Positions 28,845 through 38,412 of a DNA stretch of 64,000 bases are shown here, piece after piece. Location of the stretch: contig NZ_LGLV01000005.1 in NCBI RefSeq assembly GCF_001687365.1, positions 496,001-560,000 of the forward strand. Direction: 5' to 3'. The translations under genes were made by a program, and so were the position numbers. The first letter of the stretch is position 1. The number at the start of each line of letters is the position of its first letter. This DNA is from Pararhizobium polonicum (GTDB lineage: Bacteria; Pseudomonadota; Alphaproteobacteria; Rhizobiales; Rhizobiaceae). Below the pieces are notes generated by a model that worked only from the letters and a program-made list of their open reading frames with translations, searched no databases and was not told the DNA's origin.

Positions 28845-29243
28845 ATGGCAATGACTGATCCGCTGGGCGATATGCTCACCCGTATCCGCAACGGTGCTGC
28901 ACGCCGCAAGTCGAGTGTTTCCACTCCGGCTTCCAAGCTGCGCGCACGCGTTCTGGATGTCCTTCAGGCTGAAGGCTACATCCGCGGTTATTCGGAAACC
29001 GAATTTGGTAACGGCAAGGCCGAGATCAATATCGAACTGAAATACTACGAAGGTGCGTCGGTGATCCGTGAGATCGGCCGCGTATCCAAGCCGGGCCGCC
29101 GAGTTTATGTCTCGGTCAAGTCCATTCCGCAGGTCGCGAACGGTCTCGGTATCACTATCCTTTCGACTCCGAAGGGTGTGATGGCCGATCATCAGGCACG
29201 CGAACAGAACGTTGGTGGCGAGGTTCTCTGCTCCGTATTCTAA
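28845..29243 (+). CDS. rpsH: 30S ribosomal protein S8
   Basis: 132 aa. S8 is a primary binder of 16S helix 21 and, in enterobacteria, the translational repressor of the spc operon. Landmarks: [39 protein letters not shown] and the C-terminal [20 protein letters not shown]. The 43-nt gap to rplF has no special feature. Confidence 0.97.
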   Translation: MAMTDPLGDMLTRIRNGAARRKSSVSTPASKLRARVLDVLQAEGYIRGYSETEFGNGKAEINIELKYYEGASVIREIGRVSKPGRRVYVSVKSIPQVANGLGITILSTPKGVMADHQAREQNVGGEVLCSVF

Positions 29244-29286
29244 TACGGTAGCAGTGATCTCCATAACGGACAGACAGGTTATAAAT

Positions 29287-29823
29287 ATGTCTCGTATCGG
29301 TAAAAAGCCCGTTCCGGTTCCTGCAGGTGTCACGGCCACGGTTAGTGGCCAGACGGTGACTGCAAAGGGCCCGAAAGGCGAACTCTTCTTCGTTGCTAAC
29401 GACGAAGTCGTCGTGAAGCTGGAAGACAACAACGCGGTGTCGGTGACCCCGGTTGACCAGTCCAAGGATGCACGGTCGAAGTGGGGCATGTCCCGCACGA
29501 TGATCGAAAACATCTTCAAGGGCGTCAAGGACGGCTACGAGCGCAAGCTCGAAATCAACGGCGTCGGTTATCGCGCGTCGCTTCAGGGCAAGAACCTGCA
29601 GCTGGCGCTCGGCTTCAGCCACGACGTGGTCTACCAGACTCCGGAAGGCATTTCGATTGCTGTGCCGAAGCCGACGGAAATCGTCGTCACCGGCATCAAC
29701 AAGCAGCAGGTCGGCCAGGTTGCCGCGGAAATCCGCGAATACCGTGGTCCCGAGCCCTACAAGGGCAAGGGCGTCAAGTACGCCGGCGAGCGGATCATCC
29801 GCAAAGAAGGCAAGAAGAAGTAA
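29287..29823 (+). CDS. rplF: 50S ribosomal protein L6
   Basis: 178 aa from [12 protein letters not shown]; an upstream in-frame start exists but lies in rpsH. L6 sits near the factor-binding site. It has two homologous domains and ends with the conserved [20 protein letters not shown] signature. Followed by rplR after 12 nt. Confidence 0.97.
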   Translation: MSRIGKKPVPVPAGVTATVSGQTVTAKGPKGELFFVANDEVVVKLEDNNAVSVTPVDQSKDARSKWGMSRTMIENIFKGVKDGYERKLEINGVGYRASLQGKNLQLALGFSHDVVYQTPEGISIAVPKPTEIVVTGINKQQVGQVAAEIREYRGPEPYKGKGVKYAGERIIRKEGKKK

Positions 29824-29835
29824 GGATCACGCGAA

Positions 29836-30198
29836 ATGGCTACAAGGAAAGATACACTTGTGCGCCGCGCCAGCCGCGTGCGCCGTCAAGTCAAGGCAGT
29901 GGCCAATGGCCGTCTGCGCCTGTCCGTTCATCGCTCGTCGAAGAACATCTACGCACAGGTTATCGATGATGTTGCTGGCAAGACCGTTGCGTCTGCCTCG
30001 ACACTCGACACGGATCTGCGTTCGTCTTTGAAGACGGGCGCTGACACGGCAGCAGCTGCTGCCGTTGGCAAGCTCCTCGCAGAGCGCGCCTCGAAGGCTG
30101 GTGTCAAGGACGTTGTCTTTGACCGTGGCGCCTTCATCTATCACGGCCGCGTCAAGGCGCTCGCCGAGGCAGCCCGCGAGGGTGGCCTGAACTTCTGA
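29836..30198 (+). CDS. rplR: 50S ribosomal protein L18
   Basis: 120 aa. L18 binds 5S rRNA. Basic N-terminus [36 protein letters not shown] and [20 protein letters not shown] at the end. It is followed by a 135-nt gap with a terminator-like hairpin before rpsE. Confidence 0.97.
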   Translation: MATRKDTLVRRASRVRRQVKAVANGRLRLSVHRSSKNIYAQVIDDVAGKTVASASTLDTDLRSSLKTGADTAAAAAVGKLLAERASKAGVKDVVFDRGAFIYHGRVKALAEAAREGGLNF

Positions 30199-30251
30199 TG
30201 ATATCTGTCCGGACATGTCTGGACGGATCATCGAAACGCTTTTATAAGCGC

Positions 30252-30289
30252 GTCGCTTCCGCTCCCTGAAAGGGGCGGGGCGACTTTTT
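30252..30289 (+). terminator. Terminator-like hairpin between rplR and rpsE
   Basis: GTCGCTTCCGCTCCCT pairs with AGGGGCGGGGCGAC (several G-U pairs and a bulge) around a GAA loop and is followed by TTTTT. It sits inside the spc operon, so it would attenuate or process the transcript rather than end it completely. Confidence 0.6.
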
Positions 30290-30333
30290 GTCAATCTGCC
30301 GATTGCACCCGGAAAAGAAAAAGGAAAAGGACA

Positions 30334-30903
30334 ATGGCACAAGAAAAAAGAGGTTCTCGCGACGATCGCCAGAACCGCGAGGAGCGCGACAGCGAATTCG
30401 TTGACAAGCTCGTAGCAATCAACCGCGTCGCAAAAGTCGTCAAGGGCGGCCGTCGTTTCGGCTTTGCTGCTCTCGTCGTCGTCGGCGACCAGAAGGGCCG
30501 CGTTGGCTTCGGTCATGGCAAGGCACGTGAAGTGCCGGAAGCCATCCGCAAGGCAACCGAGGCTGCCAAGCGCGAACTGATCTTCGTTCCGCTGCGCTCT
30601 GGCCGCACGCTTCATCACGACGTTCATGGCCGTCACGGCGCAGGCAAGGTTCTGCTGCGTGCCGCCAAGGCCGGTACCGGTATCATCGCCGGTGGTCCGA
30701 TGCGCGCCGTTTTCGAAACGCTCGGCATGCATGACGTCGTTGCGAAGTCGACCGGTTCGTCGAATCCGTACAACATGATTCGCGCCACGTTCGACGCTCT
30801 GAAAAGCCAGATGCACCCGAAGGATATCGCAGCTCAGCGCGGCATGAAGTATGCCACTCTGCAGGGCCGCCGCGTATCCGCCGGCGTTGCTTCCGAAGAA
30901 TAA
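30334..30903 (+). CDS. rpsE: 30S ribosomal protein S5
   Basis: 189 aa. S5 controls decoding fidelity and mRNA helicase activity. Double-stranded RNA-binding domain with [19 protein letters not shown], the [12 protein letters not shown] loop and [19 protein letters not shown]. Preceded by a good AAAAGGA ribosome-binding site. Starts a new sub-block after the rplR hairpin. Confidence 0.97.
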   Translation: MAQEKRGSRDDRQNREERDSEFVDKLVAINRVAKVVKGGRRFGFAALVVVGDQKGRVGFGHGKAREVPEAIRKATEAAKRELIFVPLRSGRTLHHDVHGRHGAGKVLLRAAKAGTGIIAGGPMRAVFETLGMHDVVAKSTGSSNPYNMIRATFDALKSQMHPKDIAAQRGMKYATLQGRRVSAGVASEE

Positions 30904-30918
30904 GGGAGCTTGAAAACA

Positions 30919-31122
30919 ATGGCTAAGAAAGAAGTTGCACAGAAGACGGTTACGGTCGAACAGATCGGTAGCCCCATTCGCCGCCCGGCCGTACAGCGCG
31001 CAACGCTGATCGGTCTCGGTCTCAACAAGATGCACCGGGTTAGCACGCTGGAAGATACCCCTTCCGTTCGTGGCATGATCCGGGCCGTCCAGCACCTCGT
31101 TCGCGTCGTCGACGAGAAGTGA
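30919..31122 (+). CDS. rpmD: 50S ribosomal protein L30
   Basis: 67 aa from the ATG at 30919, which has AAGGGAGC upstream; a TTG nine nucleotides earlier would add three residues without support. L30 is a small 50S surface protein. [19 protein letters not shown] and [20 protein letters not shown] are diagnostic. Confidence 0.95.
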   Translation: MAKKEVAQKTVTVEQIGSPIRRPAVQRATLIGLGLNKMHRVSTLEDTPSVRGMIRAVQHLVRVVDEK

Positions 31123-31135
31123 GGGGGATACCATC

Positions 31136-31606
31136 ATGAAACTGAATGAAATCAAAGACAACGAAGGTTCGACCAAGAACCGCAAGCGTCTCGGCCGTGG
31201 TATCGGCTCCGGATCCGGCAAGACTGCCGGCCGCGGTGTCAAGGGTCAGAAGGCTCGTTCGGGCGTTGCCATCAACGGCTTCGAAGGCGGCCAGATGCCA
31301 ATCTACCGCCGTCTGCCGAAGCGCGGCTTCAACAACATCTTCCGTTCGGATTTTGTTGTCGTGTCGCTCGGCCGCATCCAGACCGCCATCGACGCCAAGA
31401 AGCTTGACGCTTCCAAGGCTATCGATGCGGCTGCCCTGACGGCTGCCGGCGTTATCCGCCGCGCCAAGGACGGCGTTCGCGTTCTGGCCGACGGTGAACT
31501 GAAGGCAAAGGTAACGATCGAAGTTGCCGGCGCTTCCAAGCCTGCGATCGAAAAGATCGAAAAGGCTGGCGGTTCGATCAAGCTGCTTTCGGGCGCTGCT
31601 GAATAA
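31136..31606 (+). CDS. rplO: 50S ribosomal protein L15
   Basis: 156 aa. L15 extends an N-terminal Gly/Arg-rich tail into 23S rRNA ([17 protein letters not shown]) followed by the globular domain; [17 protein letters not shown] is conserved. A terminator-like hairpin and a 259-nt gap separate it from secY. Confidence 0.97.
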   Translation: MKLNEIKDNEGSTKNRKRLGRGIGSGSGKTAGRGVKGQKARSGVAINGFEGGQMPIYRRLPKRGFNNIFRSDFVVVSLGRIQTAIDAKKLDASKAIDAAALTAAGVIRRAKDGVRVLADGELKAKVTIEVAGASKPAIEKIEKAGGSIKLLSGAAE

Positions 31607-31618
31607 TTGTTGCTGATG

Positions 31619-31651
31619 AACCGCCCGGGGTGCTTCACACCGGGCGGTTTT
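31619..31651 (+). terminator. Terminator-like hairpin between rplO and secY
   Basis: AACCGCCCGGGGTG pairs with CACACCGGGCGGTT (one mismatch) and is followed by TTTTG. It probably ends part of the spc transcript, leaving secY-adk to be read from its own or read-through transcription. Confidence 0.7.
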
Positions 31652-31865
31652 GCTCCCATATGAGAGCCTGACGGTCCATATGATTCATGGGCGGATTGCG
31701 CGGCCGGATTTGTCCGGCGCAGAATATTGAACGGGAACCACGGTGAGGCGCTTGATTGCAGATGCAGTCGTTTCCAAACCGGTTTTCATAAAAAGAAGAT
31801 AGCTTTTTCCGGATCTGACCGGGTTTTGTCCCCGCGGGTTTCGAACTGGCTACGCGGAGAATTGC

Positions 31866-33206
31866 ATGGCTTCTGCAGCGGAACAGCTCGCCTCCAACCT
31901 GAATTTTGCGACTTTCGCAAAAGCGGAAGATCTGAAACGGCGCCTCTGGTTCACCCTGGGCGCCCTCCTGGTTTATCGCCTCGGCACCTATATCCCGCTG
32001 CCAGGCCTCAATCCGGAAGCCTTCGCCCAGGCATTTGCCGGGCAGAGCGGCGGCATTCTCGGTCTTTTCAACATGTTTTCGGGCGGCGCCGTCTCGCGTA
32101 TGGCGATCTTCGCGCTCGGCATCATGCCTTACATTTCCGCCTCCATCATCGTTCAGCTGATGACCTCCGTGGTTCCGTCGCTCGAGCAGTTGAAGAAGGA
32201 AGGCGAACAGGGCCGCAAGGTCATCAACCAGTACACCCGCTACGGCACGGTGCTGCTCGGCACGCTGCAGGCCTATGGCATCGCGGTCGGTCTTGAGAGC
32301 GGCAATGGCCTGGTGGGAGATCCGGGCTGGTTCTTCCGCATCTCGACGGTGATTTCGCTTCTCGGCGGCACGATGTTCCTGATGTGGCTCGGCGAGCAGA
32401 TCACCTCGCGCGGCATCGGCAACGGTATCTCGCTGATCATCTTCGCCGGCATCGTCGCGCATCTGCCGACGGCTCTGGCCGGAACGCTGGAACTTGGCCG
32501 CACCGGCGCTCTGTCGACTCCGCTGATTCTGGCCATCATCGTCATGGTCGTCGCGGTCATCGCGCTGATCGTCTTCGTCGAGCGTGCCCAGAGGCGGCTT
32601 CTGATCCAGTATCCGAAGCGTCAGGTCGGCAACAAGATGTTCCAGGGCGACACCTCGCATCTGCCGCTGAAGCTCAACACTGCCGGCGTCATCCCCGCGA
32701 TCTTTGCATCGTCGCTGCTGCTTCTGCCGGCAACGCTCGCAGGCTTTGCCAACAGCGCATCGATGCCGGCCTGGGCCACGACCATCGTGACTGCGCTCGG
32801 CCATGGCCAGCCGCTCTACATGGTGCTCTATGGCGGCATGATTGCGTTCTTTGCCTTCTTCTATACGGCGATCGTCTTCAATCCGAAGGATACGGCCGAC
32901 AATCTGAAGAAGCATGGCGGCTTCATCCTCGGCATTCGCCCGGGCGAGCGCACCGCCGAATACATTGACTACGTGCTGACCCGCATCACCGTGATCGGCG
33001 CAATCTACCTGATGTTCGTCTGCATTCTGCCTGAAGTCATGATCGCGCAGACCGGTGTGCCATTCTACCTTGGTGGTACATCGCTTTTGATTGTTGTCAG
33101 CGTGACCCTTGATACTGTAGCACAGGTACAGGGTCACCTGATTGCCCAGCAGTATGAGGGGCTGATCAAGAAATCAAAGCTGCGTGGAGGGAAGAGGGGC
33201 CGATGA
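31866..33206 (+). CDS. secY: Preprotein translocase subunit SecY
   Basis: 446 aa, ten transmembrane helices forming the Sec protein-conducting channel. The plug/TM2 area contains [27 protein letters not shown], given here as the conserved [10 protein letters not shown] core, and the C-terminal cytoplasmic loop ends [12 protein letters not shown]. It overlaps adk by four bases (ATGA). secE, its partner, is normally in the nusG-secE block that is absent from this window. Confidence 0.97.
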   Translation: MASAAEQLASNLNFATFAKAEDLKRRLWFTLGALLVYRLGTYIPLPGLNPEAFAQAFAGQSGGILGLFNMFSGGAVSRMAIFALGIMPYISASIIVQLMTSVVPSLEQLKKEGEQGRKVINQYTRYGTVLLGTLQAYGIAVGLESGNGLVGDPGWFFRISTVISLLGGTMFLMWLGEQITSRGIGNGISLIIFAGIVAHLPTALAGTLELGRTGALSTPLILAIIVMVVAVIALIVFVERAQRRLLIQYPKRQVGNKMFQGDTSHLPLKLNTAGVIPAIFASSLLLLPATLAGFANSASMPAWATTIVTALGHGQPLYMVLYGGMIAFFAFFYTAIVFNPKDTADNLKKHGGFILGIRPGERTAEYIDYVLTRITVIGAIYLMFVCILPEVMIAQTGVPFYLGGTSLLIVVSVTLDTVAQVQGHLIAQQYEGLIKKSKLRGGKRGR

Positions 33207-33799
33207 GACTGATATTTTTAGGACCGCCGGGAGCTGGCAAGGGTACACAGGCCAAGCTGCTGACGGAGAAATACGGTATTCCGCAGCTTTCCACAGGCGA
33301 TATGCTGCGGGCCGCCGTTGCTGTTCAGAGCGACGTCGGCAAGCGCGCCAAGGCTGTCATGGATGCCGGCCAGCTGGTTTCGGACGAGATCGTCAACGAG
33401 ATCGTCTCGGATCGGATCGATTCGGCCGACTGTGCCAAGGGGTTTATCCTCGACGGTTATCCGCGCACGGTTCCGCAGGCCGTTGCCCTGGGCAAGATGC
33501 TCGCCGGCAAGGGGTTGCGGCTCGATTCGGTCATCGAGTTGAAAGTCGATGAAGATGCGCTTGTACGGCGCATCGAGAATCGCGTAGCAGAAACCATTGC
33601 CGCTGGCGGCACGGTGCGCTCCGACGACAATCCGGAAGCCTTCAAGAAGCGTCTTGTCGAGTATCGGGAAAAGACGGCGCCTCTGTCGCAGCACTACGCG
33701 GCAACGGGCGAGCTGAAGACGGTTGATGGAATGGCCTCGGTGGAAACCGTAACATCCGAAATCAACGCAATCCTGGCATCGGCTTCGGCCGACGCTTGA
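33203..33799 (+). CDS. adk: Adenylate kinase
   Basis: 198 aa. It interconverts ATP + AMP and 2 ADP. P-loop [10 protein letters not shown] at residues 7-16, AMP-binding [11 protein letters not shown], signature [13 protein letters not shown]. The lid is the short form without the four-Cys zinc site, as usual in rhizobia. Translationally coupled to secY by a 4-nt overlap, a widely conserved arrangement. Confidence 0.97.
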   Translation: MRLIFLGPPGAGKGTQAKLLTEKYGIPQLSTGDMLRAAVAVQSDVGKRAKAVMDAGQLVSDEIVNEIVSDRIDSADCAKGFILDGYPRTVPQAVALGKMLAGKGLRLDSVIELKVDEDALVRRIENRVAETIAAGGTVRSDDNPEAFKKRLVEYREKTAPLSQHYAATGELKTVDGMASVETVTSEINAILASASADA

Positions 33800-34029
33800 A
33801 TAAGGTCAGTTCTTGAAAAAGGACGGCCGGGGAGTTGACTTTTGCGGTCGATTCCTTCAAAGACCGCGCTAACTCGCAACATGCAAGGGATCGGCGCGGA
33901 TTTCAAAGACGAAGTCCGGGCGCGATTCTTTTGACGTGTTCCGAACAGAACTTTCACAGTCGGCTCTTTCAAGGGCTGAATAACGAAGCACCTATTGCCG
34001 GATGGCAACTGGAAGCAAGGAGAACAGGC

Positions 34030-34398
34030 GTGGCACGTATCGCTGGCGTCAACATCCCGACGAGCAAGCGCGTAGTAATCGCGCTTCGCTACATTCACGG
34101 GATTGGAGCGAAGTTCGCACAGGAAATCGTCGAAAAGGTCGGTATCCCGGCTGAACGTCGTGTGCACCAATTGACGGATGCTGAAGTTCTTCAGATCCGC
34201 GAAACCATCGACCGCGATTATCAGGTTGAAGGCGACCTGCGTCGCGAGACCTCGATGAACATCAAGCGTCTGATGGATCTGGGCTGCTACCGCGGTCTGC
34301 GTCATCGCCGCTCGCTGCCGGTTCGCGGTCAGCGCACGCACACCAATGCCCGCACCCGCAAGGGCCCGGCAAAGGCGATTGCAGGCAAGAAGAAGTAA
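34030..34398 (+). CDS. rpsM: 30S ribosomal protein S13
   Basis: 122 aa from a GTG start, supported by AAGGAG about nine nucleotides upstream and by the family N-terminus [19 protein letters not shown]13 bridges the 30S head to the 50S subunit. C-terminal tail [18 protein letters not shown] reaches the P-site tRNA. Start of the alpha operon; the 230-nt upstream gap contains TTGACT (33835-33840), a possible -35 box with no good -10. Confidence 0.96.
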   Translation: MARIAGVNIPTSKRVVIALRYIHGIGAKFAQEIVEKVGIPAERRVHQLTDAEVLQIRETIDRDYQVEGDLRRETSMNIKRLMDLGCYRGLRHRRSLPVRGQRTHTNARTRKGPAKAIAGKKK

Positions 34399-34420
34399 TT
34401 TCCCTGAAATGGGGAATGCA

Positions 34421-34449
34421 GAGGCTGGCGCTCGGCGCCGGCCTCTTTT
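34421..34449 (+). terminator. Intrinsic terminator between rpsM and rpsK
   Basis: GAGGCTGGCGC pairs with GCGCCGGCCTC (one G-U) around loop TCG and is followed by TTTT. A complete-looking terminator inside the alpha operon. Confidence 0.75.
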
Positions 34450-34479
34450 GTGGTTTCGGAAGGGCGCATCGCGCCCCTC

Positions 34480-34610
34480 CGGTGGAGCTGCTGGAACTAC
34501 GGCAGTGACGATATCGCCGCGCGGTCCGGGTTTATCCGTCCGCGTATGACTGAAAATTCAGGGCAGGGGTTTTTCCTCTTCCCGGTGGAGCCGCTGGTAC
34601 TACGGCGGTG
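34480..34610 (+). repeat. Imperfect 28-nt direct repeat upstream of rpsK
   Basis: 34480-34507 and 34583-34610 share 25 of 28 bases (CGGTGGAGC.GCTGG.ACTACGGC.GTG). Both lie in the rpsM-rpsK spacer, the second just before the rpsK ribosome-binding region. Confidence 0.8.
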
Positions 34611-34633
34611 CAGAGATCAACGAAAGGTATACC

Positions 34634-35023
34634 ATGGCCAAGGAAGCCACACGCGTTCGCCGTCGCGAGCGGAAAAACATTTCCACGGGCGTCGCGCACG
34701 TCAACTCGTCGTTCAACAACACGATGATCACCATCACCGACGCACAGGGCAACGCGATTGCCTGGTCTTCGGCTGGTTCGAAGGGCTTCAAGGGCTCGCG
34801 TAAGTCGACCCCGTTCGCAGCCCAGATGGCTGCTGAAGATGCGGCCAAGAAGGCCCAGGAACACGGCATGAAGACGCTCGAAGTCGAAGTTTGCGGCCCG
34901 GGTTCCGGTCGTGAATCGGCTCTGCGCGCCCTGCAGGCTGCCGGCTTCATGATCACCTCGATCCGTGACGTGACCCCGATCCCGCACAACGGTTGCCGCC
35001 CGCGCAAGAAGCGCCGCGTTTAA
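34634..35023 (+). CDS. rpsK: 30S ribosomal protein S11
   Basis: 129 aa. S11 forms the platform with S7 near the E site. Landmarks [36 protein letters not shown] and the C-terminal [16 protein letters not shown]. The 235-nt spacer from rpsM carries a terminator and a direct repeat, so rpsK may have its own regulation. Confidence 0.97.
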   Translation: MAKEATRVRRRERKNISTGVAHVNSSFNNTMITITDAQGNAIAWSSAGSKGFKGSRKSTPFAAQMAAEDAAKKAQEHGMKTLEVEVCGPGSGRESALRALQAAGFMITSIRDVTPIPHNGCRPRKKRRV

Positions 35024-35121
35024 GCATACGCATTCATCCAGCCGGCGAGGGGTAACCTTGCCGGCGCTTCAAGGCTCGGTTGCCACGATTGGATGGTGGC
35101 AACGAACGGAAGGCAAAACAT

Positions 35122-36132
35122 ATGATTCAGAAAAACTGGCAGGAACTGATCAAGCCGAATAAGGTTGAGTTCTCCTCTACCGGCCGCACCAAGGTTAGCC
35201 TTGTTGCCGAGCCGCTGGAGCGTGGCTTTGGCCTGACCCTCGGCAACGCGCTTCGCCGCGTTCTTCTGTCGTCGCTTCGCGGCGCTGCGGTCACCGCAGT
35301 GCAGATCGACGGCGTTCTGCACGAGTTCTCCTCGATCCCGGGTGTGCGGGAAGACGTGACGGACATCGTGCTCAACATCAAGGAAATCGCCATCAAGATG
35401 GATGGCGACGACGCAAAGCGCATGGTTGTGCGCAAGCAGGGTCCGGGCGTTGTAACCGCCGGTGACATCCAGACGGTTGGCGATATCGAAATCCTCAACC
35501 CGAACCATGTGATCTGCACCCTCGACGAGGGCGCTGAAATCCGCATGGAATTCACCGTCAACAACGGCAAGGGCTACGTTCCTGCTGACCGCAACCGTTC
35601 GGAAGATGCACCGATCGGCCTCATCCCGGTCGACAGTCTGTATTCGCCGGTCAAGAAAGTGTCCTACAAGGTGGAAAACACCCGTGAAGGCCAGGTTCTC
35701 GACTACGACAAGCTGTCGATGCAGATCGAGACCGATGGTTCGGTCACCGGTGAAGATGCAGTCGCTTTTGCGGCCCGCATCCTTCAGGACCAGCTCGGCG
35801 TTTTCGTCAACTTCGACGAACCGCAGAAGGAAGCCGAAGAAGAAGCCGTTACCGAACTGGCGTTCAACCCGGCACTGCTCAAGAAGGTCGACGAACTGGA
35901 ACTTTCCGTCCGTTCGGCCAACTGCCTGAAGAACGACAACATCGTCTATATCGGCGACCTCATTCAGAAGACCGAAGCCGAAATGCTTCGCACTCCGAAC
36001 TTTGGCCGCAAGTCGCTGAACGAAATCAAGGAAGTTCTCGCTTCCATGGGCCTGCACCTCGGTATGGAAGTACCGGCATGGCCGCCCGAGAACATCGAAG
36101 ATCTCGCCAAGCGTTACGAAGACCAGTATTAA
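35122..36132 (+). CDS. rpoA: RNA polymerase alpha subunit
   Basis: 336 aa from [15 protein letters not shown]. The N-terminal assembly domain contains [22 protein letters not shown] (core of the dimer interface) and the C-terminal domain (about 250-325) that contacts UP elements and activators has the [19 protein letters not shown] and [11 protein letters not shown] signatures. A perfect 8-bp hairpin (GTTGCCAC/GTGGCAAC, 35079-35103) lies just upstream of the ribosome-binding site. rpoB and rpoC, normally about 30 kb upstream in rhizobia, are not in this window. Confidence 0.97.
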   Translation: MIQKNWQELIKPNKVEFSSTGRTKVSLVAEPLERGFGLTLGNALRRVLLSSLRGAAVTAVQIDGVLHEFSSIPGVREDVTDIVLNIKEIAIKMDGDDAKRMVVRKQGPGVVTAGDIQTVGDIEILNPNHVICTLDEGAEIRMEFTVNNGKGYVPADRNRSEDAPIGLIPVDSLYSPVKKVSYKVENTREGQVLDYDKLSMQIETDGSVTGEDAVAFAARILQDQLGVFVNFDEPQKEAEEEAVTELAFNPALLKKVDELELSVRSANCLKNDNIVYIGDLIQKTEAEMLRTPNFGRKSLNEIKEVLASMGLHLGMEVPAWPPENIEDLAKRYEDQY

Positions 36133-36262
36133 CAATTAAAAAGGCAGGTTAACCCTCTGCCTTTCCCCGTCAAACAGCAGGCTCCGCGAGGAAGCCTGTA
36201 TGTGCCAGGAAACGGCAGGCCCAGACAACGAAAAGGGCACCTGCATTTAAAGGAGAATAGCA

Positions 36263-36688
36263 ATGCGCCATGGTGTAGCCGGCCGCAAGCTGAATAGAAC
36301 TGCAAGCCATCGCAAGGCAATGTTTGCCAATATGGCTGCTTCGCTCATCGAACATGAGCAGATCGTAACGACCTTGCCGAAGGCAAAGGAAATCCGTCCG
36401 ATCGTCGAGAAGCTCGTCACGCTCGGCAAGAAGGGTGACCTTCATGCCCGTCGTCAGGCCATCTCGCAGATCCGCGACGTTGCTGTCGTTGCCAAGCTGT
36501 TCGATGCCATCGCAACGCGTTACGCAACCCGCAACGGCGGCTACCTTCGCATCATGAAGGCCGGCTTCCGTCACGGCGACAATGCGGCTCTCGCCGTTAT
36601 TGAATTCGTCGACCGCGACACCTCGGCCAAGGGCGCCAAGGACATCGCACGCGTTGCCGCCGAAGCAGAAGCTGCGGAAGCCGCTTAA
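36263..36688 (+). CDS. rplQ: 50S ribosomal protein L17
   Basis: 141 aa. N-terminus [20 protein letters not shown], central [21 protein letters not shown] and an alphaproteobacterial Ala/Glu-rich tail ([17 protein letters not shown]). L17 lies at the tunnel exit. Last gene of the alpha operon, closed by a strong terminator. A weaker hairpin (AAGGCAG/CTGCCTT, 36141-36163) occurs in the rpoA-rplQ spacer. Confidence 0.97.
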   Translation: MRHGVAGRKLNRTASHRKAMFANMAASLIEHEQIVTTLPKAKEIRPIVEKLVTLGKKGDLHARRQAISQIRDVAVVAKLFDAIATRYATRNGGYLRIMKAGFRHGDNAALAVIEFVDRDTSAKGAKDIARVAAEAEAAEAA

Positions 36689-36711
36689 TTTTCCGATTTT
36701 TCGGAAGAGAG

Positions 36712-36741
36712 AAACAGCCGGGCCAAAAGCCCGGCTGTTTT
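36712..36741 (+). terminator. Terminator of the ribosomal protein cluster
   Basis: Perfect stem AACAGCCGGGC / GCCCGGCTGTT with loop CAAAA and trailing TT (36713-36741). One of the strongest intrinsic terminators in the window. Confidence 0.9.
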
Positions 36742-36848
36742 GCGTTTGGGCATGGCCGATCGTGTTTTCACGGTTCCGCCGTCTTTGCTTTTTATGCCTG
36801 ACATCCTATCTGTCTAACCCAACGACCCCTTTCGGCAGGATGCCCCGC

Positions 36849-38321
36849 ATGATCCGTTCCCCCCGTATTCTCGTTCTCTCCACCATGCTTGGGCTGACGC
36901 TCTTTGCCGGCGCCGTGCATTTCGGATTTGCCGAAAGCCAGCCGTCCGACGGCGTGGAAAATATCAAGACCGGCGCAGTCGTGGCACAGGCACAGACGCC
37001 GAAAGCGCTGCCACAGAGCAAGACGGAGATGCAGCTGTCCTTCGCGCCGCTGGTCAAGCAGACGGCGAATGCCGTGGTCAACGTCTATGCCGAAAAGACC
37101 GTCCAGAACCGTTCTCCTCTCGCCGACGATCCGTTCTTCGAGCAGTTCTTCGGCCAGCGCATGCCCAATCGGTCCGAAAAGCAGTCCTCGCTCGGCTCCG
37201 GTGTCATCGTCGGCAAGAACGGCATCGTGGTGACCAACAATCATGTCATCGCCGATGCCGACGACATCAAGATCGCGCTGGCCGATGGACGCGAGTTCGA
37301 GAGCACGGTCATGCTCAAGGATGAACGGCTGGATCTCGCCGTGCTTAAAATCAAATCCGATGGTCCCTTCGATACGATTCCGCTTGGCGATTCCGACGCG
37401 GTCGAGGTCGGTGACCTCGTGCTGGCGATCGGCAATCCCTTCGGCGTCGGCCAGACGGTGACCAGCGGCATCGTCTCGGCGCTTGCCCGCAACCAGGTCA
37501 TTTCCGGCGATTTCGGCTTCTTCATCCAGACCGACGCGGCGATCAATCCCGGCAATTCCGGCGGCGGCCTGATCGATATGAACGGCCAGCTGATCGGCAT
37601 CAACACCGCGATCTTTTCGCGCGGCGGCGGCTCGAACGGCGTCGGCTTTGCGATCCCCGCCAATCTCGTCAAGGTCTTCGTGGCATCGGCCGAGGGTGGC
37701 AATGGCAGCTTCACGCGACCCTTCATCGGCGCCAGCTTCGAGCCGGTGACATCCGAAGTTGCCGACGCGCTCGGGCTCGACCGCGCGCGCGGCGCATTGG
37801 TAAGCTCCGTCATCGAGGGTGGACCGGCCGAGAAGGCCGGCATGAAGCCGGGCCAGGTGATTACCGCCGTCAACGGCATCCCGGTGGAGCATCCCGATGC
37901 GCTGGGATACCGCCTGACCACCGTCGGCATCGGCCATGTCGCCAAGGTGACGGTGATCGACAACGGCAAGAACCGCGATATCGAACTGACGCTGGCGGAG
38001 GCACCGGAAACCTCGCCGCGTGATGAGCGGCTGATCGAAGGGCGCACGCCCTTTTCCGGCGCCGTGGTCGGCAATCTTTCGCCCCGCCTGGCGGATGAGC
38101 TGCATATGTCGACCGCGTCGCAGGGCGTGGTCATCACCCAGATCAACCGCGGTTCTCCCGCCGCCCGGGTTGGCTTCCAGCCGAAGGATATCATCATTGC
38201 GGTCAACGGCACGCCGATCGACAAGTCCACGACGCTGGAGGCAATCGCCAAGGACAATCCATCGCTGTGGCGCGTCGAGATCGAACGCGACGGCCAGCGT
38301 ATTCGCCAATTCTTCCGATGA
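36849..38321 (+). CDS. DegP/HtrA family periplasmic serine protease (Do-type)
   Basis: 490 aa from the ATG at 36849 (GGCAGGA eight nucleotides upstream); an ATG nine bases earlier is possible. Signal peptide at about 6-29 (ILVLSTMLGLTLFAGAVHFGFA). The trypsin-like domain shows the triad His in TNNHVIAD, Asp in ERLDLAVLK and Ser in NPGNSGGGL. Two PDZ domains follow (about 285-370 with IEGGPAEKAGMKPGQVI and 400-485 with INRGSPAARVGFQPKDI). It degrades or refolds damaged envelope proteins. Transcribed from its own region after the rplQ terminator; rarA follows after 91 nt. Confidence 0.93.
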   Translation: MIRSPRILVLSTMLGLTLFAGAVHFGFAESQPSDGVENIKTGAVVAQAQTPKALPQSKTEMQLSFAPLVKQTANAVVNVYAEKTVQNRSPLADDPFFEQFFGQRMPNRSEKQSSLGSGVIVGKNGIVVTNNHVIADADDIKIALADGREFESTVMLKDERLDLAVLKIKSDGPFDTIPLGDSDAVEVGDLVLAIGNPFGVGQTVTSGIVSALARNQVISGDFGFFIQTDAAINPGNSGGGLIDMNGQLIGINTAIFSRGGGSNGVGFAIPANLVKVFVASAEGGNGSFTRPFIGASFEPVTSEVADALGLDRARGALVSSVIEGGPAEKAGMKPGQVITAVNGIPVEHPDALGYRLTTVGIGHVAKVTVIDNGKNRDIELTLAEAPETSPRDERLIEGRTPFSGAVVGNLSPRLADELHMSTASQGVVITQINRGSPAARVGFQPKDIIIAVNGTPIDKSTTLEAIAKDNPSLWRVEIERDGQRIRQFFR

Positions 38322-38412
38322 TCGATCTGCTAGTCTCATCTCAATCAAAAGGACATGGCCGAATCGATGACAGTCTTGCTGCGACCGGCCTTTCGCAGCG
38401 GAGGAGCTGGCT

